In this document: positions 37,746 through 49,027 of the stretch, in pieces | How the letters are laid out: each line of letters opens with the position of its first letter | Numbering within the stretch: the first letter of the stretch is position 1 | Assembly: GCA_027405735.1 (NCBI GenBank) | Contig: JAPEHQ010000005.1 | Span: 2,728,001-2,792,000, forward strand | DNA length: 64,000 nt | DNA from: Mucor racemosus | Lineage: Eukaryota; Mucoromycota; Mucoromycetes; Mucorales; Mucoraceae | Direction: 5' to 3' | Translations under genes and position numbers: made by a program | The notes under the pieces: model-generated | What the model was told of the DNA's origin: nothing | Seen by the model: only the letters and a program-made list of their open reading frames with translations | Database searches by the model: none

Positions 37746-39037
37746 CAGCAGCAGGTGATGATGAAGATGCATTATTATTGTAAGATAAAAAAGCATGCAT
37801 TGATGGTAGTACACAAAAGTCATCTTTCACTTCCCCTGCTTTCTTTCCTTCAACTTTTACAAGTGACATTGTCGATGCTGCTTGTGCTACTGCTTCAGTT
37901 GTTGTTTTAGTGTGTGATTTATTAGATCCTGTGGCTGTTTTTTTTGATGTTGGTACTGGAGTAACTGAATGATAAGAAGATGATCGACGTCTTTTGTTGT
38001 TGTTGTTGTTGTTGTTGTTTTGGTTGTCACTTGTGACACTACTGACACTACTAATGCTGCTACTGCTGGTACGACGTTGTAATGAAGGTGACAGATGTGG
38101 AAGTACAGGGCTGGATGAGGCTGATGAAAAAACAGGTGGAGAAGAAGACCATGAATTAGTACGAGTAAATCTATCAATCGATGGCAGTTCAATTTTTTGT
38201 TGTGGTGCACTATAAAATGGTAATTCAATGATATCACTTGTGCTTGATGCAGTACTGCTTGGAGATGTAGGGCTTGATGATGATGATGGACTTGTCGGTA
38301 AATATTGTAATACGGGACTCATTAAGCGCAAAGAATCCCGCATACGAAGAGGTGGAGCCCAGCCATTGGATTCTCTTCTTTCCATCATCATGCGTCTACC
38401 TAATCTTCTTGCAATTTCTTCTCTTACAAAAGCTTGTTTATCAGCGGAATCATGTTCACCATATTTTTGGCGCGCTAAACGATATACACGACAGCGTAAA
38501 TCATTTTGTCTATTTTTCTCTCTGTTTTCTGCTCTCCATTTACGCATTCTATCATTGTTACTGAAACAGATCAGAAATTTTGTCAATGCAACAATTATTT
38601 GATTTATTGATTTTTTATTCTTTACCTTTCAGTAGTTTCTTCTTTTGATACAACTTTTTTAGAATGTCCTTTCCATCGTTTTTGATCACGACTTCGAACA
38701 TATGGAATATTATGTATATTTGGGTTTTCCATGTGGCGTTTCCTAGTAGTGATATATCAAATTTAGTATTTGGTTTTTTATTATATTTTTCAAGAAATAA
38801 AACAGAAGGGATACGCGTGGAGAGGGAGGGGGGTGCAAGAAAGAAGAAAAAGAAGGGGTACAGATAGGTTTACTTACAAATTTGAACGGGTGGCAAAGAC
38901 TAATCATGTTATAAAAAAAATATCATGTTAATTACACGGTAAATAGCTATCATTTTCTGTAAAAAAAAATTACTTTTAGGGCATTGGGGACAAGCAAAAA
39001 TTCTTGAGGAATTTTGATCATCATCTGAAGTCAACAT
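37558..39037 (-). CDS. C2H2 zinc finger and DUF3020 domain protein
   Basis: Four exons, 39037-38974, 38899-38878 (22 nt), 38742-38626 and 38560-37558, give 401 residues. Splicing builds one C2H2-like finger at about 16-39: CPQC from exon 1, IFATRSNL from the micro-exon, then KRHMENPNIH from exon 3 (C-x2-C-x12-H-x6-H). Residues 70-105 form the fungal DUF3020 signature (RKWRAENREKNRQNDLRCR). The rest is low complexity: Ser/Pro-rich 135-240, asparagine run, basic KRRRSSS, and a polyQ run encoded mostly by CAA near 355. It is probably a nuclear DNA-binding or regulatory protein; that is inferred from the finger and basic segments. A shorter model starting at Met 38732 would lose half of the finger, so I prefer the start at 39037. 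Confidence 0.85.
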
Positions 39038-40297
39038 TTTTTTTTTTTTTTTTTATAAATGTATATGGAAAAAAAAAGTAATGAGAGAAAGAAGAGAGAA
39101 GTAAGGAAAAAAAAAAGATTAAAATACTGATGAAATAACAAATAGATAAACAAAAGAAAAATTCATCTATCCATATATTATTATACACACAGATCAAAAG
39201 CATAAATACAGTCCATTATAGTATTGAACATTTATGATTGCATTAAACTCTGGGAAATATGGGGGGTGTTTTGGCGGGAAACAAGAAGGAAAGGGGAGGA
39301 GGAGGAGGAGGGGGGGTGGAGGAACACTAGATCAACTGATATAAAATGTATCACCGTCTGATTTATAATAATCTTCTTCATTACTACGTTATTTATTTAC
39401 AATGCTGCTTGTATGTTTATATATACATATATCTATATATATCTATATATCTCATTACACTCTAATCAAAGGTAAAAATAAAAGTTGTTTGTTGGTCTCA
39501 TTGAGCAATGTAGTTTATGGTCAACTTGGATTTTACTCTTTAAAAATGGAAACTATTGAACAAATATTTTCTTTTTTAATATAAGCACATTTTATAAACA
39601 AGACCATTTATTATTATTGTTGTTGTTATTATTATTATAATAATAATAATAATAATAAAAATAATAATAAAAATAATAATAATAATAGTCATGTACATGA
39701 ATATTATACCCTTCAATCATTCAATCATTATTATATACACGTTATCATCATTATCAACATCATTCCGTATATTAGCAAAACGGAATATCCCCGCATTCCC
39801 GAGATGGCAAGAAACTTTAAAGGATTAACATTGCACGCGTCAATTGTGCAGCAGTAAAAACTATTTTGTTTTTGGGGGATATATTAAAAAAAAGTATTTA
39901 CTCGGTATTTGCTTCCGATAAATCAAGTATAATTGCACCTCCTGTGATTTCTTGAAGTTTGTTTTTTCCCCTTGAATTTTGGATAAATATTTGAACATTT
40001 TACTGCCAAAATATAACATTTTTAAAGGAGTCGAACCATTTTACATTAAGAATTTCTTGAATTTAGAAATTGTAAAATGGAATCAACACGGACATTTTTA
40101 AGGACTATATAGTTTAAAGCAGTAACGTTTCAAGAAGTATATATCATATGTAGATCAATAGGATAATTATTATTTCATGAAACCAATTACATATATTATA
40201 TCATATATATTTCAACAACAAATAGTTTTACTGTAAATCATATATCAATCAAGTCCTGTACTACAAAACATCTCAAGATCACTATTACTATACTTCT
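39038..40297. other. Upstream region with G-rich tract and ATT microsatellite
   Basis: No coding sequence. A strongly G-rich tract sits at about 39258-39325, 220-290 bp upstream of the C2H2/DUF3020 start codon. A (TTA/TAA) microsatellite that is nearly palindromic covers 39608-39689. Both are candidates for local structure; neither has a demonstrated role. Confidence 0.5.
39608..39689. repeat. TTA/TAA microsatellite, palindromic
   Basis: A run of TTATTA and TTGTTG units turns into TAATAA units, so the two halves can pair as a long AT hairpin. Confidence 0.85.
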
Positions 40298-41111
40298 TTA
40301 TCCATACATCCACCCTCTTTGCTCTTCTTCTTCCTCTTCTTGTACTTTTTGCTCTGTTTCTACTTCAAACCGACACATTGGACATGTATGATGTAGCTCT
40401 AACCAAGGTACAATACATTCACGATCAAACAAATGTCCACTAAATAAAGAGAAAACTGATTAGAATTGCTTTGAAACAGTAAATAATCATGTAATGTATA
40501 AATCAACGACTTACCATGGCATCCGTGTTACCGTACTCTCGCTACATTTCAAGTTGTCTTTACAAATAATACAGGTTTCCTCACTAAAAAAGAAACATAT
40601 TACTAAACTAGCTTCTCTCTCAGTGCTACCCTTTTACCTATCCAATGTATTTTGTTTAACAGTGGGTAATGTATCAATAAACCTTCTAGATGCTGGTGGT
40701 GGTCCTTTTGCATTACTTTGGGATTCTTCTAATAGTTGTGATACGAGGTTGTCTAAAAATTGCTCTTGATCAGCATCACCTCCTGCTTGCATTTGTTCTC
40801 GGAATTGACTGAAAAAACTATAATGTTTATTATTAGATTGTATATAATAAAAAAAAAGTATTGATAGGATATTTTACTTTGCTGTTTGAATCAATTGCTG
40901 TACATTGGCAGTAGTATCACCTCCATTTCTATTTGAACCTGGTGATAAAATTGAACCAGAGTTAGGGTTCATAAATGCATCTAGGTCGACATCGTACGTT
41001 TTCTTTTTGTTTTGAGTCGAGTTAATACCAAGTTCATCTATTAAAGATATTAATTCAGGTAATTTGCTTGAAGGTTTATAATGTTAAAAGCGTACCAAAA
41101 TAGCTAGACAT
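40298..41111 (-). CDS. Small RING E3 ligase with Asp zinc ligand
   Basis: Five exons: 41111-41096 (16 nt), 41037-40878, 40808-40638, 40583-40515, 40439-40298; 185 residues. Residues 1-110 are polar with no domain I recognise. The RING lies at about 118-160: CIIC, then [24 protein letters not shown]. The pattern resembles the RNF115/RNF126 group, but the fifth metal ligand, normally His, is Asp (GHLFD instead of GHLFH). The intron at 40440-40514 falls inside the third ligand Cys codon (TG|T). A Glu-rich tail ends EEQRGWMYG. Such proteins are ubiquitin ligases; the substrate is unknown. Confidence 0.85.
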
Positions 41112-41945
41112 TATTACTGTATTAAAAGTTGTTGTTGAAAAAGTAGCTACTACAATATACGTAAGTGTCCTCCTTATAGGTCGTGCGTAGTTTCAATCAA
41201 TCTAATGTTCAGTGGTGGTACAGTACACCACAGTAACATGCATACGATTTGACTCGTAAGCGTTATTAATTCTATTTAGTTCTATTTCATGCAAATGAAA
41301 AATTACGAAATTCCATAAGTTGAAAAATTCGAATATTTTCTTATTATTTGAATTATCGATATGAGGAAATTGAAGATGGGCAATGCTATTTCTATTTGAA
41401 TGATTAGTAATCTTGAAGATTGATGGAAACAACTGAATTTATTTGCAGAATAACGATGTTTGATATATGAGAGTATCAATTTTCGTTTTGATGTAGAATA
41501 TTGAAATATTTGCAATATCAATCACTAAAACCTGCAACTCATTTACGTAGTATTTAAAATATCAAAAGGGTTTTTATAAATAATCTTACCGGGATATTAC
41601 GCTTTTATTAACAATATATCCTTTGGATGTATTTATACACATTAATTATAACTACTACTAGGGATTTACTATCTAAGAATATGATGTAAATCAATGATCT
41701 GCAACGATTTACTGTAATATTGATTATAGACTGAGTCCTTGGATGTGAGACCTATGATGAGTATTGATATAACAGCATTGGCGTCAAGCCAGGTGTAGGT
41801 TTTTGCCTATTATTTGTGTTAAATCTCATTTCAATCCCATATTGAACCTGACATCCAAATGGAATTGAAATGATATAAATACTTTTAGAATCCAAGACGA
41901 ATAGTGTGGTATTAATTTCTTCAAGAGATCCAGCTAATGCTACTC
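41112..41945. other. Intergenic region, no gene seen
   Basis: AT-rich. Carries the promoter side of the RING gene and then sequence without recognisable coding or repeat content until family B copy 3 begins at about 41950. Confidence 0.4.
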
Positions 41946-41949
41946 TGCG

Positions 41950-42945
41950 TTTCTTTTTTTAGCAAAAAATATTGATTTTTCGTTGAGATTATCAAGATAA
42001 TAGTTCACATTTCACATTACAGTTTAAACCCTATAGTAACTGGGTTCTAAAATCGATATGTTGTCAAATCGATTAGGAAATGATCAAAAAAACAAAATCG
42101 TTTAATAGCTCATGAACTGCAAAGTAAGTAAACCTAGTGTATTAAATAGTTGTCGTACAGTTTTGGATTTTGTATCCATTAAAATAGAATTTAGACAAAT
42201 ATTTTGCATTAAATTTTGCTTAAAATATAATTGAATTTTTGGAGATTTTTTGAAGACACGCATAACTTTTTATAACCATGCTTTAAATTTAAGAGGTGGC
42301 GATCGTAAACAAAAGCATAATTTATCGAACGAGCAATTGCTGAACCTTCTAACTAAATTTTTCATAGAGAAAACGAGATTTTTGTCGATTTTTTTTCAAA
42401 TTCAGAATTTGGGATGAGGGTTTACTACACTTTTTTTTAAGCTTGAACCGAGGATATACTTTTTTACACTTTTTTGAGGATATCTCCAAGAAAAGTCAAT
42501 ATTCTGAAAACCTCTAAATTAGACCTGAGAGTGCTCAATGAGGCAACGATATGAATGGAAAAAACATATTGCAAATATTTTGAAATATGCTACAAAAATG
42601 CCAAAAAAATGAAATAAAAAAGAAGCGCAAAAATTTTTTATACTGACATATGCTATAGAGCGCTTCAAAACAAGTAGGTTTTATTATTAGAAAGTGATGA
42701 CGATATAAAATAATTTTTTTGCAGGGATATTAAGCCTTAAAATTTTTGATTTTTAGCCGTGAAATACCCGTAAAAATCTGAAACATTAACACTAAAAAGG
42801 TTATACCAACTGCAAAAGATAGGATATTTCCGAATACGCGTTTTTGGATTAAACTTAAACATCCCAGGTACGTTAGTATATGATATTTTCTTAATGTTAT
42901 TTAGTGAAAAAAAAGTGGAGCCGGAATGAAAAGTGAACCCACACT
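41950..42945 (+). repeat. Repeat family B, copy 3
   Basis: Starts AGCAAAAAATATTGATTTTTC, includes TCATGAACTGCAAAGTAAGT and ATTTGGGATGAGGG, and stops near GAATGAAAAGTGAACCCACAC, where unrelated sequence begins. It lacks the last 350 bp present in copy 2. Confidence 0.82.
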
Positions 42946-43691
42946 AAGGCTGTTGTCGAGTTCAGCTTATACTAGTAAATATGGCTGGCATAACCCGGCT
43001 CGACACCAACACTAACCCACACTAGGGTAAAAATAATGTTAATAATTTTTTATGTGTGATCTTTATATCAGAACTAGGAATTACTGAATTACGAACTTAG
43101 AACATCATCATCTTGTTATATATGCTTAAAAGATAACCAGCTAGAATGCAAGTAGAACTAGATATACAGCCGTGATTCGATTTAGTGGACTCAAAAATAA
43201 AAAAAAATTGTTTTAAGGGACAATTTGAAATCTCCTGTTTTTTTTTCGTAATTTACAGCCTAAATATTTTGTGTCAACCGTACATGTCGCCTTCTATAAT
43301 GTTAACGCTAAATCCAAACAAGAACGTTTGAAGTAGGGTTGAAACCCGAAATTCAACATGTCCATAAATAATATATTCTATCCCACGACATAAATCCATA
43401 TGTGTTGCACCTCATAAATATTATAAACAGTGGTTTGTGTTCAGCTATATTTGTCCACTTCTTTCTATTATATTGTAATACTACGGTATAATTTACAAAC
43501 TTATTTCTCACATTTACTGTATAATCATCAATAAAAGATCAATTCTCATAATACTCAAAAAGGGCAATGCTTACAATCTTACAATATTAATAATTTCAAT
43601 TTCCATATCGATCATTTACACCATCACAAAATATCGTAAAAACGTACGGATTTGTGCTGGCTAGATTATATGATGAATAATAATCCTTAAG
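42946..43691. other. Mosaic of repeat scraps
   Basis: 42975-43015 resembles 21656-21705, and 43055-43105 resembles 19655-19700. CAGCCGTGATTCGATTTAGT at about 43169 looks like a Tc1/pogo-type end, but no partner end is found. No gene. Confidence 0.35.
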
Positions 43692-43696
43692 GTATA

Positions 43697-43968
43697 TGTA
43701 ATGAGTCAAACATTTCAGTTTCATTCATGCAAAACCTTGCCTCATTCCTTATATAAATACTACAAGGAAATCATTACATGATCCCTTGTAGATTTATCTG
43801 TCTTGTTACACTCCCTTTACTTATATTTATTCATTAATAAATATCTAATTTACAAATAAGAACACCAACCTTCGTCAATCCAGTGATCACAAATTTATAA
43901 TAGCAAAAATAATATCTATAAGCATATTATCCACCTTTGTTGTTAGTCCAAAATTATAGATCATTACA
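43697..43968 (+). mobile_element. Solo LTR, family L2 (272 bp)
   Basis: Begins TGTAATGAGTC, ends ATCATTACA, flanked by GTATA at 43692-43696 and 43969-43973. Same length and orientation as 12810-13081, with a clear majority of identical positions, including the TATATAAATA box. Confidence 0.9.
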
Positions 43969-43973
43969 GTATA

Positions 43974-44590
43974 ATTTGATGATTATTTCCATGGTATAAT
44001 TTAAGGCAGGCATTGTACCACCAGCGTGGTGCCGGATAAAACTTTAACAACTAAACATATAAAAGCAACCATATTTTACTTATTAATTAGTAATCGCAAG
44101 CGAGCCCTATGTCTGGGCTCGCTTGAATTGCGCTTTTTACAGAGCATTACTTGGTTTGGCTTTCTTGATTAATTTTTTTAGCAATTTTCTGCTTGGCACT
44201 CGATGAAAACATTGAAAGCTTGCTTGTATGTCGGCTCGAAATGCTTCAAATTGAAAAAAGCACTACGGCCAACCTGTGCTGCCCAAGATGATTTCGTTGT
44301 ACCCAAGTGTGCTGGGCATTATAGCCTGATCTGTTGTGCCCACCACTGAATTTAATATGGCTAAAACGATAATAACAAGATGCACATGGGAACAACAAAA
44401 GAAACTGCACACGAGCATAACGCTAATTCTGTATGTGCAAAATTATAGGTTCTGTCCATGTGCATGACATTAATCGCATGTGTGCATAATAGTAGAATTG
44501 CCCATCATAAGCATATCATTATCCCTATTTGTGCATATTAATATAGATTATAGACAATACAATTCAATACGTTGTTGATGTAGAGCAATA
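43974..44590. other. Non-coding stretch with a strong hairpin
   Basis: Contains a perfect 11-bp inverted repeat (44097-44107 and 44115-44125, CAAGCGAGCCC with a 7-base loop), more GC-rich than its surroundings. I find no coding sequence. The hairpin could be a transposon end, a terminator-like or small-RNA structure; nothing in the flanks decides. Confidence 0.4.
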
Positions 44591-44862
44591 GATGCAATAC
44601 CCAATATATTTACGATTAGCATCATTTGTTTTCAAGTATACAGTAGCTACGATTACAACTATGGTTATTAGACAAAACATAATATTATTCTTATTTTTTT
44701 TATTTCTATATCATTTGAAATTTTATCACTTTTATGGAACATTTCGTGGGTTTTTAGCCAACTCTGGCTTTTCATTGATTAGATATAAATATCATTGCCT
44801 TTGATTTGATCTGGTAATTATCAAGAAATACGTCCAATAATACAGTAGTAAATATGGATATT

Positions 44863-45200
44863 TGTAATAAATACTATGCTCTTGTAATAGGTTGAGTCTA
44901 TTAAGAAAGAAGTACTAGAGGTGGACGTCGTTGGTGTTACTAATTGTAGTTGACTATTACTTTGGTCAATACTTACTATGTGTTAAGTGTGATTAATATT
45001 TGACAAGTAGTATTAAGTAATAGGTCGGTTATGGTTGTGATAATAAGTTTATTTGATTAAAATTATTAATGAAGGAAAGAAACAGATGTTTTCACTAATG
45101 TTCAATATCTGATTCAACATTTACATATTTATATAAATTATACAACTGAAACTAATTCATGCAATTATTGTTGAAACATCATGTAATGTGAATCATTACA
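44863..45200 (-). mobile_element. Solo LTR, family L3-like (338 bp)
   Basis: On the plus strand it begins TGTAATAAATAC and ends GAATCATTACA, with ATATT at 44858-44862 and 45201-45205. Family A copy 2 shows the empty site. Reverse-complemented, the first 30 bases (TGTAATGATTCACATTACAT) resemble the left end of the LTR at 5473, and the TATATAAAT box then falls about 60 bp from that end. I therefore place it on the minus strand. Confidence 0.85.
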
Positions 45201-46395
45201 ATATTTGATCCTAAAATGCGGTTAAATGAAAATATCAATCTCTAATATAACGGCTGCTACCTATATTAAAAACGTTAGTCCCTTATGTTAGAACGTATAT
45301 TTAGACACAAGAAAAAAATACCAGCTTGATAGTCTGATGATATGCCTTATCAAACGGTGAATATATTAATCTTTGGAATATAAAAACAAAAAGAGAGAAA
45401 CAATACACGTAAAAAAAAAAATTCAAGGCTTTACATTATTTAGCACAATTAAAACCCTGCTAAATTGCACATTTCAGCCAATGCAAAAGCAGCATCACAG
45501 CGCATCAATCTATAAACTAAACAAAATATGCAATATCTGTTTTCATACAAACATGCATTTTCTACCAGAAAAACCGGCTGTCATATCATAGATTCATTAA
45601 AAAATTGCAAAAGCGAGCCCATAGAGCAACGCCGTAATTGAGCATAGCAAGATTGAACGGCTAAGTCTCTTATCCTATGATATATCCAAGTTTTAAATAA
45701 AGAGTATTTTTTTTTGTTCAACTTTTCTTGTATTTAACCACGTACAATCTGAAAATTCAGTTTTTGTAGCGGATATTTTCGGGACTCATTTTATCCTTAC
45801 CAACACTCATGATTTTGATCAAAAAATAGAAAAATCAAATTTTGATACCAAAATCAACGTTTAAATATACTACATTGTGAGAGAAAATTGTAGCCATGAC
45901 TAATACACATTTTGTAAAAGCTTAATATTAAATGTTAAGTAATAAAAATTTGTACTTTTGTCCCAAAAACGGAATTTTGGTTAAAGGATTTTCATGTAAT
46001 ATTTTACAATAAAAATGTTTGTTATTTTTTATTGAACAAATAGAGCGCTAAATTGTGTATATGTGTATTTTTTTGTTTTTATAATTAGTAGTATAATTAG
46101 CTCTAGATATGCAAAATTAGAAAGAAAAAATTAAAAAATGTCAATATTGATGACCTGGACAAAAATAATTTCCGAAATTAATATTCCGCCTATAAGCCTT
46201 GTAAGTCTTAAAACTAAGAGATTTTATAATACGTGAGAGCTTTTTCAAGAATTTATGATGTTGTATCCACTTGATTCAAGCTTATTACTGTAAATCTTTA
46301 TACATGTTAATATTATGTGGTAGTTTATTTGATGATAATATAGCCTTACTTTATAATTAATGCGCTAGAGGTAATTTACATTAAGTTTTAGTCTT

Positions 46396-46506
46396 ACCCC
46401 TCCAACATCATCATAAACATAAACATGGCCATCACTGGGACCTATTGCCACCTTTTTACCCTCTTTGCCCCAAGCCAATTTATTCAATGCTTTACCAGAA
46501 CAAACT
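46396..46506 (-). pseudogene. Dynein intermediate chain-like WD40 fragment (copy 4)
   Basis: Only the last 35 codons or so of the fragment remain: ALNKLAWGKEGKKVAIG-like, then PSDGHVYVYD. The frame is fairly good here, unlike in copies 1 and 3. No start, no remaining blades. Confidence 0.5.
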
Positions 46507-46510
46507 TACT

Positions 46511-47444
46511 TTTGACCTATAAAAATTGATTTATTAGTAAAATCAATTATTAGAAACAAGCTAATAAGTAATAATAATTATGGTTCACCTTTGATAGTTG
46601 GTAGTTGGTAGTGATATACAAGACAACATCTTGTTTTCCTCTTCTTAGCTGTTGGCCACTAAATAGAAATAAATACTTTTTAGAAACTAAATAGACTGAC
46701 ATGAGTTTATTCATTCATTCAAATCAAGTCAATGCTATACATACTTTTATAATCACCAGTTTTTCTCCAGATAGATATCGACTTTAGACCAAAAAAGCAT
46801 TGATTATAACGTAGATAATGGAACAAAATGATTAAGTCCTGGACGCGTTTTTTGTTCTAGAAAGATATTATAACGTGCCCTAACATTAACGATTAATAAT
46901 TTATTTTCAAATAAACAATAGGAAAAACATATACTTGGACCTGCCTCTTGATTTCAGTTTATAAAAAAATATTAGTCTTTTTGTTGTAGTTTTAAACGTA
47001 AATAAAAGAGCTGAGGAAAGAGTAGGGAAGAAAAAAGATTTTGTGCGTTACAAACAGGAATTTACAAAGGCATAAATACTTTTAGCTTTACCAAACAGGT
47101 TGTTGTCGTTGTTCTCATTTGGTCCCCGAAATTAGAACATGGGCAGAATTCTTTCAAACCCCAAATTTCAAATGGATATATCTCGTCAATAAGGCAATCC
47201 TGTTGAATCAAAGTAACTCACATCTGCTTTAAACCATTCAAGTTAATCTTCGTTATTAATTGTATTATGATTGATATACTTTAATAAATTGACTAAAAAA
47301 CCTTGATCTCATTGTTCTGCTTATCTGGGCTGCCTAACCTGCACAGAATTTTTTATTCTGCCCATCTATGCAGATAATTATGACCATGGGAATCGTAGTT
47401 CGGCCGTAGCGCCATGTGCCATGCATATTTGGGGATTACTTGGA
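46511..47444. other. Intergenic stretch, no gene seen
   Basis: AT-rich sequence between repeats. Some imperfect palindromes (for example about 47340-47375, CAGAATTTTTTATTCTG) but nothing I can assign. Confidence 0.35.
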
Positions 47445-48780
47445 TCAATATTCACGTAGATGGGGTTTGCTTTTGTCTGTTTCTGTGGTTATAAATGGTA
47501 AATTATTATATTGTAAAAATTAAAACTCATAATAAAAATAAAATCGTGTTTTATTCACAAGTGAGATGAAGCTAAAAGTTACTTTTTGTTTTTTGTTTCA
47601 GCCAAAATATTGATTTTTCATTGAGAAAATTAAAATCATTAGTTTACATTATAACTCACAGCTTATTCTAACTGAGTTCTAAAATCGATTTGCCAAACTG
47701 ACTGAGAAATGATTCAAAAATTAAGTTTGTTTAAAAGCTGGTAAACTGTAAAGTAAGTTGGACTAGTCCAGTAAACATTTTTTGTACATCTTTAAATTCT
47801 TCATCTAATGGTATAAAATGTGGACAATTATTTCAAATCAAATTTTGCGTAAAATACAATTGAAATTGTATTGGTTTTTTGGAAATGCGCACCACTGTTT
47901 ATAAGCATGTTTCAAATATAAATACTGGAAATAATGCGCAAAAGTATTATCTATCGATCGAGCCATTGCTGAACCTTTTAGCTGCATTTTTCGTAGAGAA
48001 AATCAGATTTTTTTCAATTTTGTTTTTCAAATTCAAATTTGGGATGAGGGTATACAAGGGAAAAATTGAGGCTAGAAGCGAAGGTACGTTTTTGTACGCA
48101 TTTTTGAGGATATCTCTACGAAAAATCAATATTTTGAAAAGAACTAAATTGGGTTTGAGAGTGATCAATAAGGTCAATGACATCAGTGCAAAAAAACGTT
48201 GCTCAATTTAACGGATATTTTGAAATTCACTACAAAAATGCCAAAAAAAAAGAAAAAAAAGAAAAAAAAGTAAAGGTGCTCAGAAAATTTTCATACTGAA
48301 ATATATTATAGAACACTTTAAGACAAATAAGTTTTATTATATGAAAATGCTAGTATAGCTTAATTGTTCATGGAGATATGAAGCCTCAAAGTTTTCAATT
48401 TTTAACAGTGAAATATCTGTAAAAATCTGAAACATTAGCACTAAAAAAGTTATACCAACTGCAAAAGATAGGATATTTCCGAATACGCGTTTTTGGATTA
48501 TACTTGAACATCTCTAGTATATCGGCATATAATCTCATTTTGTTGTTATTTATTAAAAAAAAAGTTGAGCAGTGATGAAAAGTGAAACCCAGTTTTCAGT
48601 GAATTTTACCTGTTTTGAGTCTTTCGTGAGATATGAAATGAATTTAGGAATCAGTAACATAATGCGACCGATGTACATCTGTTTAGCAATGTCCAAGGTA
48701 TATTCTTAAAACTACTTTGTATTAGATTATTTATGAAAAAGGTACCGCTTCTTGTTTTGAAGAGAAATAGCAGCCAACTT
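47445..48780 (+). repeat. Repeat family B, copy 4
   Basis: Longer at the left than copies 2 and 3: TGGATCAATATTCAC at 47451 is shared with 57298 in copy 5. The plus frame at 47879-48211 is open for 110 codons (MRVYKGKIEARSEGTF and SLRKINILKRTKLGL), the longest open stretch in the family, with no known domain. Confidence 0.85.
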
Positions 48781-49027
48781 TCAACTTATTTTGGATTAAT
48801 ACTTCAAATGATCGAATTACATTGCTATAAAAATGTTTCTCAATAAAAAGGAATTATAAATTTTATATTGACTTTATTAAGGATAAATGATATTTTAAAA
48901 GGTGTTGTATTTATATTTTTTATTAATCGATAAATGTATGTGCGTATGTTTGTATGTAAATATATGAGATTGTATATTGTAAAAAAGAAAATAAAGAAAA
49001 CCAGTTTCTTTACTCTTATTATATATT

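Larger units (their letters stand above)
44592..46510. repeat. Repeat family A, copy 4 (split by an LTR)
   Basis: Matches 1300-2970 once the solo LTR 44863-45200 is removed. It ends in the middle of the dynein-like fragment at about 46506, where unrelated sequence starts, so it is 5'-truncated relative to the captured gene. Confidence 0.85.

Noticed and set aside
37614..38602. Several long open frames on both strands around the DUF3020 gene
   Set aside because: They arise from CAA/TTG and serine-codon repeats; only the spliced minus-strand frame carries conserved domains.
43169..43200. Tc1/pogo-like end CAGCCGTGATTCGATTTAGT
   Set aside because: I could not find a matching inverted end or a clear TA duplication in the window.
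47879..48211. 110-codon open frame in family B copy 4 as a gene
   Set aside because: Other family B copies are broken at the same place, open stretches exist on both strands, and no domain is recognised.
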